Positions 26,915-40,341 are shown, counted from the stretch's first letter. The stretch is 64,000 bases of DNA from Tamlana sp. 2_MG-2023 (GCF_030548465.1 NZ_JAUOSF010000006.1:186001-250000); one strand, 5' to 3'. Notes: generated from the sequence alone by a model not told the origin. Numbers and translations: made by a program.

Positions 26915-28408
26915 ATGAAAACAAAATATCTCATTTTAATAGCAATCCCCTTTCTCTTTTTACAAACAAATTGTAAAGCTCAAAAAGGAGAAAAACCCCA
27001 AGTAACCCAAAAAACAGAAAACGCTCAAGAAAAACCTAATCTGATTATCATACATACAGATGAGCATAATTTCAGAACTCTAAGTTGTTATCAAAATTTA
27101 TTATCCGAAGATCAGGCTTTCATCTGGGGTAAAGGAAACAATGTTAACACCCCAAACATCGATAAAATAGCTAATGAAGGTGCTATTTGCACCAGTTATT
27201 ATGCCTCCTCCCCTGTTTGTACACCTTCTAGAGCTTCATTAGTTACGGGTTTATACCCCCAAGCTACTGGTGCTCCTAAAAACGGATTGCATATACGTGA
27301 AGATATTCCAACATTTGCTACCATTTTAAGAGATCAAGGATATGCCACATCCTATGTAGGTAAATGGCATTTGGCTGGTCATGAAAAATATACTTTCGGA
27401 ATTAAATATAAAGCTGGATTTGATGATAATAGATATATGATGCGTGGTGGTCATGCCCCATATTTTCAGTTAAAAGACGGTAAAGTTGTTGATGGACTTG
27501 GAGATAAAGCAGCAGCTAAATTACCAAAAGAAGAAGTCATTACCCAAACAGATTATTTTACAGATAAAACTCTTGAAATTTTAGAGCGTGATAAGAATAA
27601 ACCATTTGCTTTAATGTTGTCTATTCCAGATCCTCATACACCAGATTATGCACGTCCACCTTACAGAACAATGTACGACCATATGGATCTTCAAGCTCCT
27701 AAAACCATGGCAGAAGAATATACAGCTATTAAGCCATCTTGGGCAAAAGGAGGTCCAAAAGATAAAAATGAAGGGAAAGGATTTGATAAAGTAGCTTTAA
27801 AACAATACTTCGGACAAGTAAAACATATTGATGATAGTGTTGGACGTATCCTGACTTTTTTAGATGATAATAATTTAACCGATAATACAATTATAATCTT
27901 CACTTCAGATCATGGCGATATGTTTTTTGAGCATAACAGAAGAAACAAAGGCGTGCCTTATGAAGCCTCATCAAGAATACCATTTGTAATTCGCTATCCT
28001 AATAAAATAAAAGAAGGTAAAGTCATTAATACAGCTTACACCAATGTAGATTTTGCGCCAACTATTTTAACTATGATGGGAGTGAAAAATAATGCTAAAT
28101 TCCATGGATTAGACACATCTGAAGATTTCTTGAATGATGAAAAAGAAATCACGGGAGACAGAATTACCTATTTCGCCAAATCAGGAGGTTGGTGGGTTTC
28201 TGCTGTAAACGATAGATACAAATTAGTGATTGACAAAAAGGAGAAGCCATACTTATTCGACCTTGAAAAAGATCCAGATGAATTAATCAATTATTACAAT
28301 GATCCTGAATACAAAGGAATTGCAACAAAAATGCAAACAGAATTATTTAAGCAACTAGAAAAATATGATGAACCTGGGCTAAAGAACCAGCCATATATTG
28401 TAAAATAA
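26915..28408 (+). CDS. S1 family sulfatase, lipoprotein
   Basis: A 497-residue sulfatase with Cys20 (FLQTNCKAQKG) as probable lipid anchor. The catalytic segment SSPVCTPSRASLVTGLYP has Cys102 for formylglycine. The N-terminal metal site is HTDEHNFRTLSCY, where Asp-Glu-His replaces the commoner Asp-Asp. VGKWHLAGHEKYTF and IIFTSDHGDMFFEHNRRNKG give the other active-site segments. It is the last gene of the operon that begins at 21173 (34-base gap). The SDHGDM type of second metal site is shared with choline-sulfatase/iduronate-sulfatase-like S1 subfamilies. The sulfate position is unknown. Confidence 0.9.
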   Translation: MKTKYLILIAIPFLFLQTNCKAQKGEKPQVTQKTENAQEKPNLIIIHTDEHNFRTLSCYQNLLSEDQAFIWGKGNNVNTPNIDKIANEGAICTSYYASSPVCTPSRASLVTGLYPQATGAPKNGLHIREDIPTFATILRDQGYATSYVGKWHLAGHEKYTFGIKYKAGFDDNRYMMRGGHAPYFQLKDGKVVDGLGDKAAAKLPKEEVITQTDYFTDKTLEILERDKNKPFALMLSIPDPHTPDYARPPYRTMYDHMDLQAPKTMAEEYTAIKPSWAKGGPKDKNEGKGFDKVALKQYFGQVKHIDDSVGRILTFLDDNNLTDNTIIIFTSDHGDMFFEHNRRNKGVPYEASSRIPFVIRYPNKIKEGKVINTAYTNVDFAPTILTMMGVKNNAKFHGLDTSEDFLNDEKEITGDRITYFAKSGGWWVSAVNDRYKLVIDKKEKPYLFDLEKDPDELINYYNDPEYKGIATKMQTELFKQLEKYDEPGLKNQPYIVK

Positions 28409-28576
28409 TGGTGAAGCAAACATTCACATCAACCATTGTAATATTCTTATTAAGTATAATAGTTTTGTAAGCATTAGAAACAAAAAGCCAAGTTTAAAAC
28501 TAAAATCTTTCCAATAGTTTATGATAAATTGAAAAACACAATATTTATATAGCAAAGAAAAAACAAAATAGCTTTG

Positions 28577-29998
28577 ATGAAAAAAAATATTCTATTCATA
28601 ATTTTATTATTTAGTACAACACTTGGTTTTAGTCAAGAGAAACCAAACATTGTGTTTTTATTAGTTGATGATTTGGGTTATGGAGATTTCGGTTGTTATG
28701 AAGCAGAATTTAACGAAACTCCAAACATAGATAAATTAGCCAGCGAAGGTATGCTATTTAATAATGCGTATGCAGCTGCTACCGTTTGCTCTCCTTCAAG
28801 AGGCGCTATTTTAACCGGGCAATATCCTGCAAGAACACATCTTACAGATTGGATTACAGGACATGAATTTCCTCATGCCAAATTATCTGTTCCAGATTGG
28901 AACACACGAATTGAGCATAAATTAACCACGTTACCAGAAGCTTTAAAAGAAGAAGGTTACATAACAGCCTTTATTGGAAAATGGCATTTAATGCCTTCTG
29001 GACAAACTGATTTTGAAGCGCACTACCCTACCAATCATGGATTTGATATTAATGTTGGAGGACGAGAATGGGGACAACCAAAAGGAAGAGGGAAATATTT
29101 TTCACCTTTTGAAATGCCAAATTTAGATGATGGAAAACCTGGCGATTTTTTAACAGATAAGTTAACAGATGCTGCGCTTCAATTTATAGATAGCACAAAT
29201 AACAAGAAACCTTTTCTATTATATTTCTCTTATTACACAGTTCATGGCCCTATTATGTGTCCGCCTAAATTAGAAGAAAAATACAAGGAAAAAGCTAAGA
29301 ATTTCACTAATACCAAAAATGAATATATCAATCCCAAAAGAGCAGGAATGGTTGAAGCATTAGATAATAGTGTTGGCAGACTTGTAGAAAAATTAGAAGA
29401 ATTAGGGATTTCAGACAACACAATTATTGTGCTTACTGGAGATAATGGAGGGAATTTTGATGAAACAACCGGAGGCTTAAAAGGTTATAAAGGTTTTTCA
29501 CATGAAGGTGGCGTTAGAGAACCTTTAATTGTTAAATGGCCAAGAAAAACCAAAGCAGGTTCCGTAAGTGATGAGGTTGTTATTGGAACAGATTTTTATC
29601 CAACATTCTTAGATGTTGCCAATTTACCACTACGTCCAGATGATCATAAAGATGGGATTAGTATGGTTCCGTTACTCGATGGAAGTTCAAATACATTAGA
29701 TAGAGATACTTTTTATTGGCATTATCCTCATTATCATAGAACAAAACCTTACGGTGCCATTCGAAAAGGGGATTATAAATTGATTGAATTTTTTGAAAAT
29801 GGAAGATTGGAATTATTTAACCTTTCTATTGATCCAAATGAAACCAACAATATTGCTTCTATTCAACCTGAAAAAACAGCAAAATTACTTCAAAATTTAA
29901 AAGCGTGGCGAATTTCTGTTGGCGCACAAATGATGATTGGAAACCCTAATTATGATGCTGAGAAAGCAGCACTTAAAAGAAAAGAAAAACGTATGTAA
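28577..29998 (+). CDS. S1 family sulfatase (periplasmic, S1_16-like)
   Basis: A 473-residue sulfatase with a classical signal peptide (ending LGFSQE), hence probably soluble in the periplasm. The ATG at 28577 follows an in-frame TTG. Motifs are LLVDDLGYGDFGCY (metal), ATVCSPSRGAILTGQYPARTHLTDW (Cys71 to formylglycine), IGKWHL and TGDNGGNFDETTGGLKGYKG. The RTHLTDWITG tract resembles S1_16 sulfatases, some of which remove 4-O-sulfate from galactose or GalNAc; this is a family-level hint only. It is separated from neighbours by about 165-190 bases on each side, so it may have its own promoter. Confidence 0.9.
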   Translation: MKKNILFIILLFSTTLGFSQEKPNIVFLLVDDLGYGDFGCYEAEFNETPNIDKLASEGMLFNNAYAAATVCSPSRGAILTGQYPARTHLTDWITGHEFPHAKLSVPDWNTRIEHKLTTLPEALKEEGYITAFIGKWHLMPSGQTDFEAHYPTNHGFDINVGGREWGQPKGRGKYFSPFEMPNLDDGKPGDFLTDKLTDAALQFIDSTNNKKPFLLYFSYYTVHGPIMCPPKLEEKYKEKAKNFTNTKNEYINPKRAGMVEALDNSVGRLVEKLEELGISDNTIIVLTGDNGGNFDETTGGLKGYKGFSHEGGVREPLIVKWPRKTKAGSVSDEVVIGTDFYPTFLDVANLPLRPDDHKDGISMVPLLDGSSNTLDRDTFYWHYPHYHRTKPYGAIRKGDYKLIEFFENGRLELFNLSIDPNETNNIASIQPEKTAKLLQNLKAWRISVGAQMMIGNPNYDAEKAALKRKEKRM

Positions 29999-30188
29999 AC
30001 GCTATAAATAAACTCACAAAGACAACATATTTACCCTGAAAGATAGTTTTGGCTACATAAAACTTCATTTTTAGGTATTCAATTTTATAAAACTGGAGCC
30101 AAAGGAGCATTATTTATGCAAAACCAATTCCAAAATTGAAAACAGAAAAAACAACAATTTAAATGTAATACTATCTAAAACAAACCGA

Positions 30189-32465
30189 ATGAAATATATA
30201 CTTTTTACCTTAATTCTAACCATTAGTTTGGCTGTTAACTCACAATCTTTAGAGCATCAAGCAAAACAAAAAATTGAAACCCTTGAAAAATTAATCAAGA
30301 CAGCCGAAAAAAAAGACATTGATGTTTTAAAAGAAAAAACAACAGTTAGAACTGCAGAAGTATTTTTAAAATTTGCCAATTGGGATGAAAAAAATATTGA
30401 TATAAATAAAGGTTTGTATCAAAAAGTACCCTCTTTTAAAAAGGAAGCCTTGAAAATGGCCGAAGAGTTAGCAGATTTTGAAAGAAAGGATGTTAATTTA
30501 ATGCTAGATGAATCTATAGAGCATTTAAAATTAATTATTTCAAAAAAAGCATTCAGAACACCTAGTCCTAAAGTTGACTGGGAAAAAGTTACCGTAGAAA
30601 ACGACCAACTTACATTTAATAATCGTCCTGTTTTTTTAACAGATTATACCTGGAAGCCAAAGGTAAAAGAGTTAACCGAATTTCACGGCAATCTAGATGG
30701 ATTTTTTCTAACTCCAACTTATGTTACCAAAGAAGATGGAACAATTAATAAACAAAAAGCAGAAGATTTAAACTCAAAACCTGATGGCACTTTAGGGTTT
30801 ATTTTTATGAACCATAAAAGTGTGCCCAAATGGTCTGAAGAAAAATTTGGTCCAAATTTTAGCATGAGAGAAGACACCTATACAGCCTACGATATTGATA
30901 ACCCTGGAGCAAGAGAAATTCAAGAAAAATTAATACGTGCTGTTGTGCCTAAAATGGCAGGTAAGAAATATAGCCAATTGGGATATATGTTATGTAACGA
31001 GCCACATTTTTACACATATAAAGATGCTAATAGGGAAAAATTACCTTGGGCTTCTGGAGGTGTTTCTGAATTTACAATAGACAAATTCAAAGTTTGGCTT
31101 AAAAACAAACATAATACAATTGAAAGCTTGAACAGTTTATGGGAAACCAACTTTGCTAGTTTTAATGATGTACAAATCGAAATCCCAATTGATATGAGTT
31201 TAAAAGGAACACCTATTTGGTTTGATTGGACATCATTCAACATGGATCGCGTTACAGAATGGTATACCTTCTTAAAATCTGAAGTGACTAAATATGATCC
31301 TGAAGGTAAAGTACATTTGAAGATTATGCCAAATTTATGGACAGAAAACAAGCGCGTTCACGGTATCGATTTAGAGGCATTAACAGACTTAAGTGGGATT
31401 ATTGGAAACGACTCCGGAGCAGACCATACCTATATTTGGGGAAAACCGCATGAGTGGCAAAAACACTACGCATTTGATTGGAGAGAATTGTGCATGGGAT
31501 ATGACTTCATGAAATCTGTAAGTCCAAATAAAATCAATTTTAATTCAGAGCTACATTATTTATCAACTGTTCGGTCAAGAAATTTATATTTAGATCCAAA
31601 CTATGCAAGAGCAACGTTTTGGCTAGCGCATTCATTCGGAATGACTGCAAGTCAGATTTGGTATTGGCCAAGAAATGCAGATGGTTCCATTTCTAAAAAA
31701 GCTCAAAATGATAAAGGGTATGCAGGCTCTAACAATCAGCAACCAAGAGTTACCAACGAAGTAGCTACAACACTAATCGATTTAAATTCGTATTCAGAAG
31801 AAATCATGTCTATGCAAAGACAAAAAAAACCTTTAAGGCTTTTCTATTCAAAAACGTCTGCTATCAACAAAAAGGAACACATGGATGACCTTTTTGAATT
31901 GTATGAATCCTTAACTTTTGAAGGTACACCTTTAGGTTTTGTAACTGAAAACATAATTAACACAAAAAACAATCACAACTGGGATGTTGTAATAGTTTAT
32001 GACACACCTTTTGTAACAAATGGTGAATTAAATGCACTTCAAAGTTATATAGATAAAGGAGGAATTGTAATTGTAGATAATAAAAGTTTACTGACAAATG
32101 AATATGACGAATCTGTTTCAAGTTTAAAAGAATCAAAAGGGACTATTATCAAGTTAAATTCTGTTTCTGAAATAAAAGAAAAAGCATTATCAATTTTAAA
32201 AGACAAAAACCTACTCTCTGAAGTTGTTGTAACCGAAACTAATTCTATTGGTACTAAGGGGTGCATTTGGAAAGTGGTTAAAAATGAAGCTAAAAACAAT
32301 GTACTTTCTGTTGTAAACGTTGGGAAATCTGATGCTACCTTAAAAATATCACTAAACGGAAACTCAAATATTACTTGTAAAGACCTAATAGATGGTATTT
32401 CTGTTAGCTCCACTCCTACTTTAAAACCTCACGAAGTTTACTTTGTAGAAATTACAAAAAATTAA
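30189..32465 (+). CDS. Clan GH-A glycoside hydrolase (GH42/GH167-like beta-galactosidase candidate)
   Basis: A 758-residue exported enzyme. A signal peptide (ending LAVNSQ) is followed by a charged, probably helical N-terminal segment (about residues 20-115). A TIM barrel follows with Glu271 in GYMLCNEPHFYT, the Asn-Glu acid/base motif of clan GH-A, and Glu454 in NFNSELHYLS as candidate nucleophile. The 183-residue spacing is as in GH42. WFDWTSFNMDRVTEWY and SQIWYWPRNADGS resemble GH42-type barrels. A trimerisation-like domain (WDVVIVYDTPFVTNGELNALQSYIDKGG) and a beta-sandwich end follow. An exo-beta-galactosidase acting on carrageenan oligosaccharides is likely. The exact family (GH42, GH167 or a new one) cannot be settled by eye. 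Confidence 0.65.
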   Translation: MKYILFTLILTISLAVNSQSLEHQAKQKIETLEKLIKTAEKKDIDVLKEKTTVRTAEVFLKFANWDEKNIDINKGLYQKVPSFKKEALKMAEELADFERKDVNLMLDESIEHLKLIISKKAFRTPSPKVDWEKVTVENDQLTFNNRPVFLTDYTWKPKVKELTEFHGNLDGFFLTPTYVTKEDGTINKQKAEDLNSKPDGTLGFIFMNHKSVPKWSEEKFGPNFSMREDTYTAYDIDNPGAREIQEKLIRAVVPKMAGKKYSQLGYMLCNEPHFYTYKDANREKLPWASGGVSEFTIDKFKVWLKNKHNTIESLNSLWETNFASFNDVQIEIPIDMSLKGTPIWFDWTSFNMDRVTEWYTFLKSEVTKYDPEGKVHLKIMPNLWTENKRVHGIDLEALTDLSGIIGNDSGADHTYIWGKPHEWQKHYAFDWRELCMGYDFMKSVSPNKINFNSELHYLSTVRSRNLYLDPNYARATFWLAHSFGMTASQIWYWPRNADGSISKKAQNDKGYAGSNNQQPRVTNEVATTLIDLNSYSEEIMSMQRQKKPLRLFYSKTSAINKKEHMDDLFELYESLTFEGTPLGFVTENIINTKNNHNWDVVIVYDTPFVTNGELNALQSYIDKGGIVIVDNKSLLTNEYDESVSSLKESKGTIIKLNSVSEIKEKALSILKDKNLLSEVVVTETNSIGTKGCIWKVVKNEAKNNVLSVVNVGKSDATLKISLNGNSNITCKDLIDGISVSSTPTLKPHEVYFVEITKN

Positions 32466-32471
32466 ATCATT

Positions 32472-32513
32472 ATAAATAAGGCCTGAAACTTTTAAACTTC
32501 AACCCTTATTTAT
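32472..32513 (+). terminator. Possible terminator hairpin
   Basis: A perfect 10-bp inverted repeat, ATAAATAAGG (32472-32481) and CCTTATTTAT (32504-32513), with a 22-base loop just after the clan GH-A gene. No clear T run follows, so termination is uncertain. Confidence 0.45.
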
Positions 32514-32622
32514 TTCGTCAAAATTTCAATAATAACTATTGAATACATCCTTTTTACTATTAACTACAAAAAACTACACAATCAAATTAACTTTGGTATG
32601 GTTATATAACTCATCCTATACT

Positions 32623-34149
32623 ATGAAAACCTTTGCATCTAAGTTTATTATTTTAACTTTTATTTGTTGTATTTTTTATTCTTGTAATACAACACCTCAA
32701 ACAAAAAAACCAAATATTCTTTGGATAGTCGCAGAAGATCTATCTCCTTTCATGGGTTGTTATGGTGACTCGATTAACAAAGGTCATACTCCCGTTATTG
32801 ACAAATTCGCTTCAGATGGCGTTTTATTTACGAGAGCTTATGCAACTGCTCCAGTTTGTTCTGCAAGTCGTTCTGCACTAATTTCTGGAATTATGCAAAC
32901 AACAACCGGAACCCACAATCATAGATCAAGCAGATTTACCAATGGAGAAATTGTTCCAGAAGAATTACAAATTTCATTTCCTGAAGGTGTAAAAACCATT
33001 CCTGAATTAATGAAAGAAGCTGGATATTTCACATTCAATAGTGGAAAAGATGATTATAATTTTCATTACGACAGAAGAGCACTTTACGATGTTGGTACCA
33101 AAGATGATTATTTAGCGGGGATGAACGGTTGGCAAGGTAATTTTGCAATTGATTATATGACTGTAGATGATTATGTATGGAATGCCAGAAAAGATAAAAA
33201 TCAACCGTGGTTTGGTCAAGTACAAATAATGGGCGGAAAAAAAGATTCTAAATATGTTCGTGAAGGAGAAAAATTAAAAGAAAACGAAGTTCCATTACCT
33301 CCATATTTTCCAAATATTTCATCACAACGAAAAGCTTGGACAGATCACTACAACGCAAATCGTGGATCTGATGTTACTTTAGAAAAAGTATTAAAACAAT
33401 TAGAAGCCGATGGTGAGCTAGAAAACACCATCATATTTTTCTTTTCAGATCACGGTAGTAATACCTCATTGCGCCATAAACAATTTTGTTATGAAGGTGG
33501 TATGCTAGTGCCTTTAATGATTAAAGGAAATCATCCTGCTTTAAAGTCAGGAACTGTTAGAAACGATTTAGTATCATTATTAGATGTTTCAGCCACAACA
33601 TTAGCCTTAGGACAGGCTGTTTTACCTGATTATTTAGATGGTCAAGATTTATTCGGAACCAATTATAAAGAACCAAAATATGTAGTTGGCGCCAGAGACC
33701 GGTGTGATTATACCATTGATAGAATTAGAACCGTTGTTTCTGAAGATTACAGATACATTCGAAACTTTTTCCCAGACAGACCAATGCTTCAAGCAGGTTA
33801 CAGAGATAACAAACCTATAGTAAAAGATTTCAAAACACTTCATGAAGAAGGCAAACTTACGCCCTATCAAGAAAAACATTGGTTTGGAGTGCGTCCTAAC
33901 GAAGAGTTATATGATTTAAAAGCAGATCCGCATCAAATGAACAATTTGGCATCAAATCCCGAATTTGATTTGATTCTTAAGGAACATAGAGATTATTTGG
34001 AAAAATGGATAAAAGAAACAGACGATAAAGGTCAATATCCTGAAGATGCCGAACAACTTAAAGCTACTTACAACATGTGGAAGGATCGCCCAATATTTAG
34101 AGATGCTAAAAAAAATCCAGAATACGATCAGTTTATAACTAAAGAATAG
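32623..34149 (+). CDS. S1 family sulfatase, lipoprotein, C-S-A-S-R active site
   Basis: A 508-residue sulfatase. The start at 32623 (MKTFASKFIILTF) gives a lipoprotein signal with Cys21 (FYSCNTT); the frame is open 28 codons upstream without a signal-like sequence. The metal site reads IVAEDLSPFMGCYGD (Glu-Asp in place of Asp-Asp). The catalytic segment is APVCSASRSALISG with Cys79 and alanine instead of proline. GTHNHRSSRF, FFFSDHGSNTSL and RKQ-type downstream blocks follow. The THNHRS tract is shared with the sulfatase at 50309, so the two belong to one subfamily. It lies 55 bases before the second propeller protein gene and is likely co-transcribed with it. Confidence 0.9.
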   Translation: MKTFASKFIILTFICCIFYSCNTTPQTKKPNILWIVAEDLSPFMGCYGDSINKGHTPVIDKFASDGVLFTRAYATAPVCSASRSALISGIMQTTTGTHNHRSSRFTNGEIVPEELQISFPEGVKTIPELMKEAGYFTFNSGKDDYNFHYDRRALYDVGTKDDYLAGMNGWQGNFAIDYMTVDDYVWNARKDKNQPWFGQVQIMGGKKDSKYVREGEKLKENEVPLPPYFPNISSQRKAWTDHYNANRGSDVTLEKVLKQLEADGELENTIIFFFSDHGSNTSLRHKQFCYEGGMLVPLMIKGNHPALKSGTVRNDLVSLLDVSATTLALGQAVLPDYLDGQDLFGTNYKEPKYVVGARDRCDYTIDRIRTVVSEDYRYIRNFFPDRPMLQAGYRDNKPIVKDFKTLHEEGKLTPYQEKHWFGVRPNEELYDLKADPHQMNNLASNPEFDLILKEHRDYLEKWIKETDDKGQYPEDAEQLKATYNMWKDRPIFRDAKKNPEYDQFITKE

Positions 34150-34203
34150 TGAACCTATATTGGAACACGCTTTGAAAAGGAACAATTTAAACTTAAACAA
34201 CAC

Positions 34204-36846
34204 ATGATTAAATATTTGAGCTTCATACTTATTGCTTTAGTGTCTTTCACTACGAAAGGTCAAAACTTCGCTACAGATGGAAATGGCATTAGAAACAGTA
34301 TTACTGCTCATGTTAAAGGAAAAACGGTTCTCTATCTATCAGAATTAGATGGAAGCGTTTCAGCTTATACAATGGACAGTAAAAAAATATGGAGAAATGA
34401 AACTACTTCACCAGCTGTTATGTTCGAAATTGTTGCTTCAGATGTAAATGGAGATAAAAACGATGATTTACTAGCATCCAGTGGCGACGGAAATATTTAT
34501 TGTTGGGATAGTTCAGGCAAATTATTATGGAAATTTAATCCAGGTCATAAAGTTCGTTTTTCTGAAATTGCTGTTGTAAACAATGGTAAAATTCAAATTT
34601 TTGCTGGTGGAAATGATTATAAATTATACGAGTTAAATGCTGAAGGACAATTAGTTTCAGAAACTGCAATTAGAGGAGTTGTTAGAAAAATTGAAGCTGG
34701 AAATTTTATTGATGCAAATAAAGAATCACTCTTTTTAATGACGTATAGCCATGATAAATTCCGATGGGAGTTTATGGGCTTTTTAGATGCGGATAACAAA
34801 CAAGCAATTAAAGATGTCTCTATTAATGATAAAAGACTAAAAGAGTTAAGGAAAGCAATGGTTACTGATATTACCATCTCTGATATCAACAACGATAAAA
34901 AAGACGATATTTTATTTTTTGCTGATATTTCGTTTACGCCATTTATGACTGCTTTAAATTCCGATTTTAATGTACTGGCACAATTTAAAGCGACAAAAAA
35001 GGAAGCGCAACGCTATGGCCATTCACAAGGCTCCTACTTACCAAATAGAAATGAAATTATGTTGCAGCATGGTGGAATTTTATTTGTGTTGGACGCAAAA
35101 GGAAAATTGATTGATAAATCAGGCGCTAGATATGGCAGTTTAGTTCATAATGATTTTGTTTTCGAACCAAAATCCAATCAATTAATTGCAGCCGGAGAAG
35201 TTGATGGTGGAAACGCATTATATTTTTATGACGTAGGCAAAAATAATTGGTGGAAAACGACTCATAAAAAACAAGGTAGAATGTTAGAAGTAGAACAAAA
35301 CTTGAATACACTGTATGAGGAAACACTAAAATTCACACTACCAAGTTATCAACAGAAATCTGATAAAGATTGGGTCATGATTACCTCTAAAGAAATTGAT
35401 TATAAAGTTAAAAAACTTAATGGACAAGATATTAAATTCGTCATTCAAAAATCTCCAAAAGAAAGTACAGATCGCACCCATTTAGTTAAAATGATTGGTG
35501 AGTCAGCCTTAAAGAAGGATAAACGCGGGAAATATGAAGACTCCCGAGAAGACATTGTACAAATGGCTAGAGATTACGAGACGCAAGGTCAACCGTTTAC
35601 CTTTTGGGCAGGGCATGGTAACGACCCTTTTTATATTCAGATTGAAACATTAGAACAAATATTAGAAGTCGCACCAAATACGTGCTACGGCTTTGTATAT
35701 GCAGAAATGGATAATGTTGACGACCCTCGAGTTATACACTTTGTAAAGGAATATTTACCGCGTTTAGCCAAAGCAATCAGAAAAAATAATAAGGCAAAAT
35801 TATATTTCAGATATAAAAATATGTTTTGGGCTGCAACTTCGCATTTGCCTTTATGGAAAGATATGTTTTTCTCTGGGAAATATAGTGATATTTTGGTTCC
35901 AGCATCGGAAGATACAAGCAATAGAATTCAGGATTTAAATCTAGCAGGACGAGTAGGAATGCAATCTGGTGGTTATGTAGATGATTTTGCTATGCGCTTA
36001 ATTGATGATAACCCAACAAGTTGGAGACCTTTATCTCCCGGAGGACAAAACTCCATTTCTCCATTTTTAAGACAAGGTGTGATTATGGCAGCTTATGGTG
36101 CGCGTTATGGAATTGTTGGAAATAACAATTTTACTGAAGAACCAGGGCTAAATGTACTCTTTGCATTAATGAAATCAGGTCTTCTTCCTATAGTTGATAA
36201 AGAAGATATACTTTCAATTGGTTCATGGCATTTAATTGAAGATGTTGACGAACATTTAATTCATTCAGTAGATAACCATCATGATTTAAAACAATATAAA
36301 AAGGATGATGACAATGCTGTGTTTTCTGTAGGACAAATGCATTGGGCAGGAACTGATGTTCCTGAATACGACTATTCGAATGCCGCATTAGGTGTAAAAT
36401 ATCGTTGGTTAAACTATATGCCAGAAATGCCACATGGAATGGTTCCTGTTGCTCCAATTGAATCAAAATCCATGGTTGAAAAACAAGGTAAACCATATTT
36501 TGTTTCTAACGGAAAAGTAGGTATTAAAAACGAAGAAAAAATACCTGCCAATCGATTTGGAGAAACCATTAAAAAAACGGTTAAAGAAGGCGAAAAAAGT
36601 TTACCAATCCTTGTAAAAGGTGCTTCTTGGAGCGCAATCAGATTAGATAAAACTCATACTAGAATAATTTTAATTGAACCGAATTATATTAATCCAAGAG
36701 ATTGTGAAGCAACCATCATTTTTCAGAACAAACAACCAAAATGGATTAGAGATATTTTAAGCAATACCGAACTTAAAATTTCTGAAGAATCAATTAAACT
36801 AGTAGTTCCCGCAGGTTCAGTACGTTTTATTGATGTTGCTTATTAA
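34204..36846 (+). CDS. GH150-like lambda-carrageenase candidate (beta-propeller protein), copy 2
   Basis: An 880-residue secreted paralogue of the protein at 18059. The signal peptide ends FTTKGQ. Propeller-type blades follow (LSELDGSVSAYTMDSKKIW, SDVNGDKNDDLLASSGDGNIYCWDSSGKLLWKF). The C-terminal region aligns by eye with copy 1: FTFWAGHGNDPFYIQ, LYFRYKNMFWAA, ILVPASEDTSNR, AGRVGMQSGGYVDDF and a final RFIDVAY. The middle and the region after GHGND differ strongly, so specificity may differ (for example lambda, theta or hybrid carrageenan). It follows a sulfatase by 55 bases and is followed by a terminator. Function is by analogy with GH150 and the surrounding genes. Confidence 0.62.
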   Translation: MIKYLSFILIALVSFTTKGQNFATDGNGIRNSITAHVKGKTVLYLSELDGSVSAYTMDSKKIWRNETTSPAVMFEIVASDVNGDKNDDLLASSGDGNIYCWDSSGKLLWKFNPGHKVRFSEIAVVNNGKIQIFAGGNDYKLYELNAEGQLVSETAIRGVVRKIEAGNFIDANKESLFLMTYSHDKFRWEFMGFLDADNKQAIKDVSINDKRLKELRKAMVTDITISDINNDKKDDILFFADISFTPFMTALNSDFNVLAQFKATKKEAQRYGHSQGSYLPNRNEIMLQHGGILFVLDAKGKLIDKSGARYGSLVHNDFVFEPKSNQLIAAGEVDGGNALYFYDVGKNNWWKTTHKKQGRMLEVEQNLNTLYEETLKFTLPSYQQKSDKDWVMITSKEIDYKVKKLNGQDIKFVIQKSPKESTDRTHLVKMIGESALKKDKRGKYEDSREDIVQMARDYETQGQPFTFWAGHGNDPFYIQIETLEQILEVAPNTCYGFVYAEMDNVDDPRVIHFVKEYLPRLAKAIRKNNKAKLYFRYKNMFWAATSHLPLWKDMFFSGKYSDILVPASEDTSNRIQDLNLAGRVGMQSGGYVDDFAMRLIDDNPTSWRPLSPGGQNSISPFLRQGVIMAAYGARYGIVGNNNFTEEPGLNVLFALMKSGLLPIVDKEDILSIGSWHLIEDVDEHLIHSVDNHHDLKQYKKDDDNAVFSVGQMHWAGTDVPEYDYSNAALGVKYRWLNYMPEMPHGMVPVAPIESKSMVEKQGKPYFVSNGKVGIKNEEKIPANRFGETIKKTVKEGEKSLPILVKGASWSAIRLDKTHTRIILIEPNYINPRDCEATIIFQNKQPKWIRDILSNTELKISEESIKLVVPAGSVRFIDVAY

Positions 36847-36940
36847 TTCTATTAAAACTAATGAATTAAAGCAAAAAAAATCTACCAACACTTTGATAAA
36901 CAGAAAATAAAAGATAAATATAAATTAAAACATGGTAAGT

Positions 36941-36970
36941 TCCCTCTAATTATTTAGAGGGACACTTTTT
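36941..36970 (+). terminator. Rho-independent terminator
   Basis: A hairpin with TCCCTCTAA (36941-36949) pairing with TTAGAGGGA (36954-36962) around a four-base loop, followed by a T run. It ends the sulfatase-GH150 transcript, about 95 bases after its last stop and before the GH2 gene. Confidence 0.85.
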
Positions 36971-37040
36971 ATCTTTATAAAGGTTAAAAATGACTTGAGC
37001 GTGAAAATTTCTAAAATCAGTTTGCTATTATTTTTAATAA

Positions 37041-40337
<3,297 letters not shown>

Positions 40338-40341
40338 AATT

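Noticed and set aside
28408-28470. Short frame MVKQTFTSTIVIFLLSIIVL overlapping the sulfatase stop, looking like a signal peptide.
   Set aside because: It stops after 20 codons and nothing coding-like continues in any frame. It may be a remnant, but the evidence is too thin to annotate.
30030-30145. Short coding-like stretch (KTSFLGIQFYKTGAKGALF, ending QNQFQN) before the clan GH-A gene.
   Set aside because: Only about 30 codons with an upstream stop, no start codon and no family I recognise. It could be a gene tail left by a deletion or chance.
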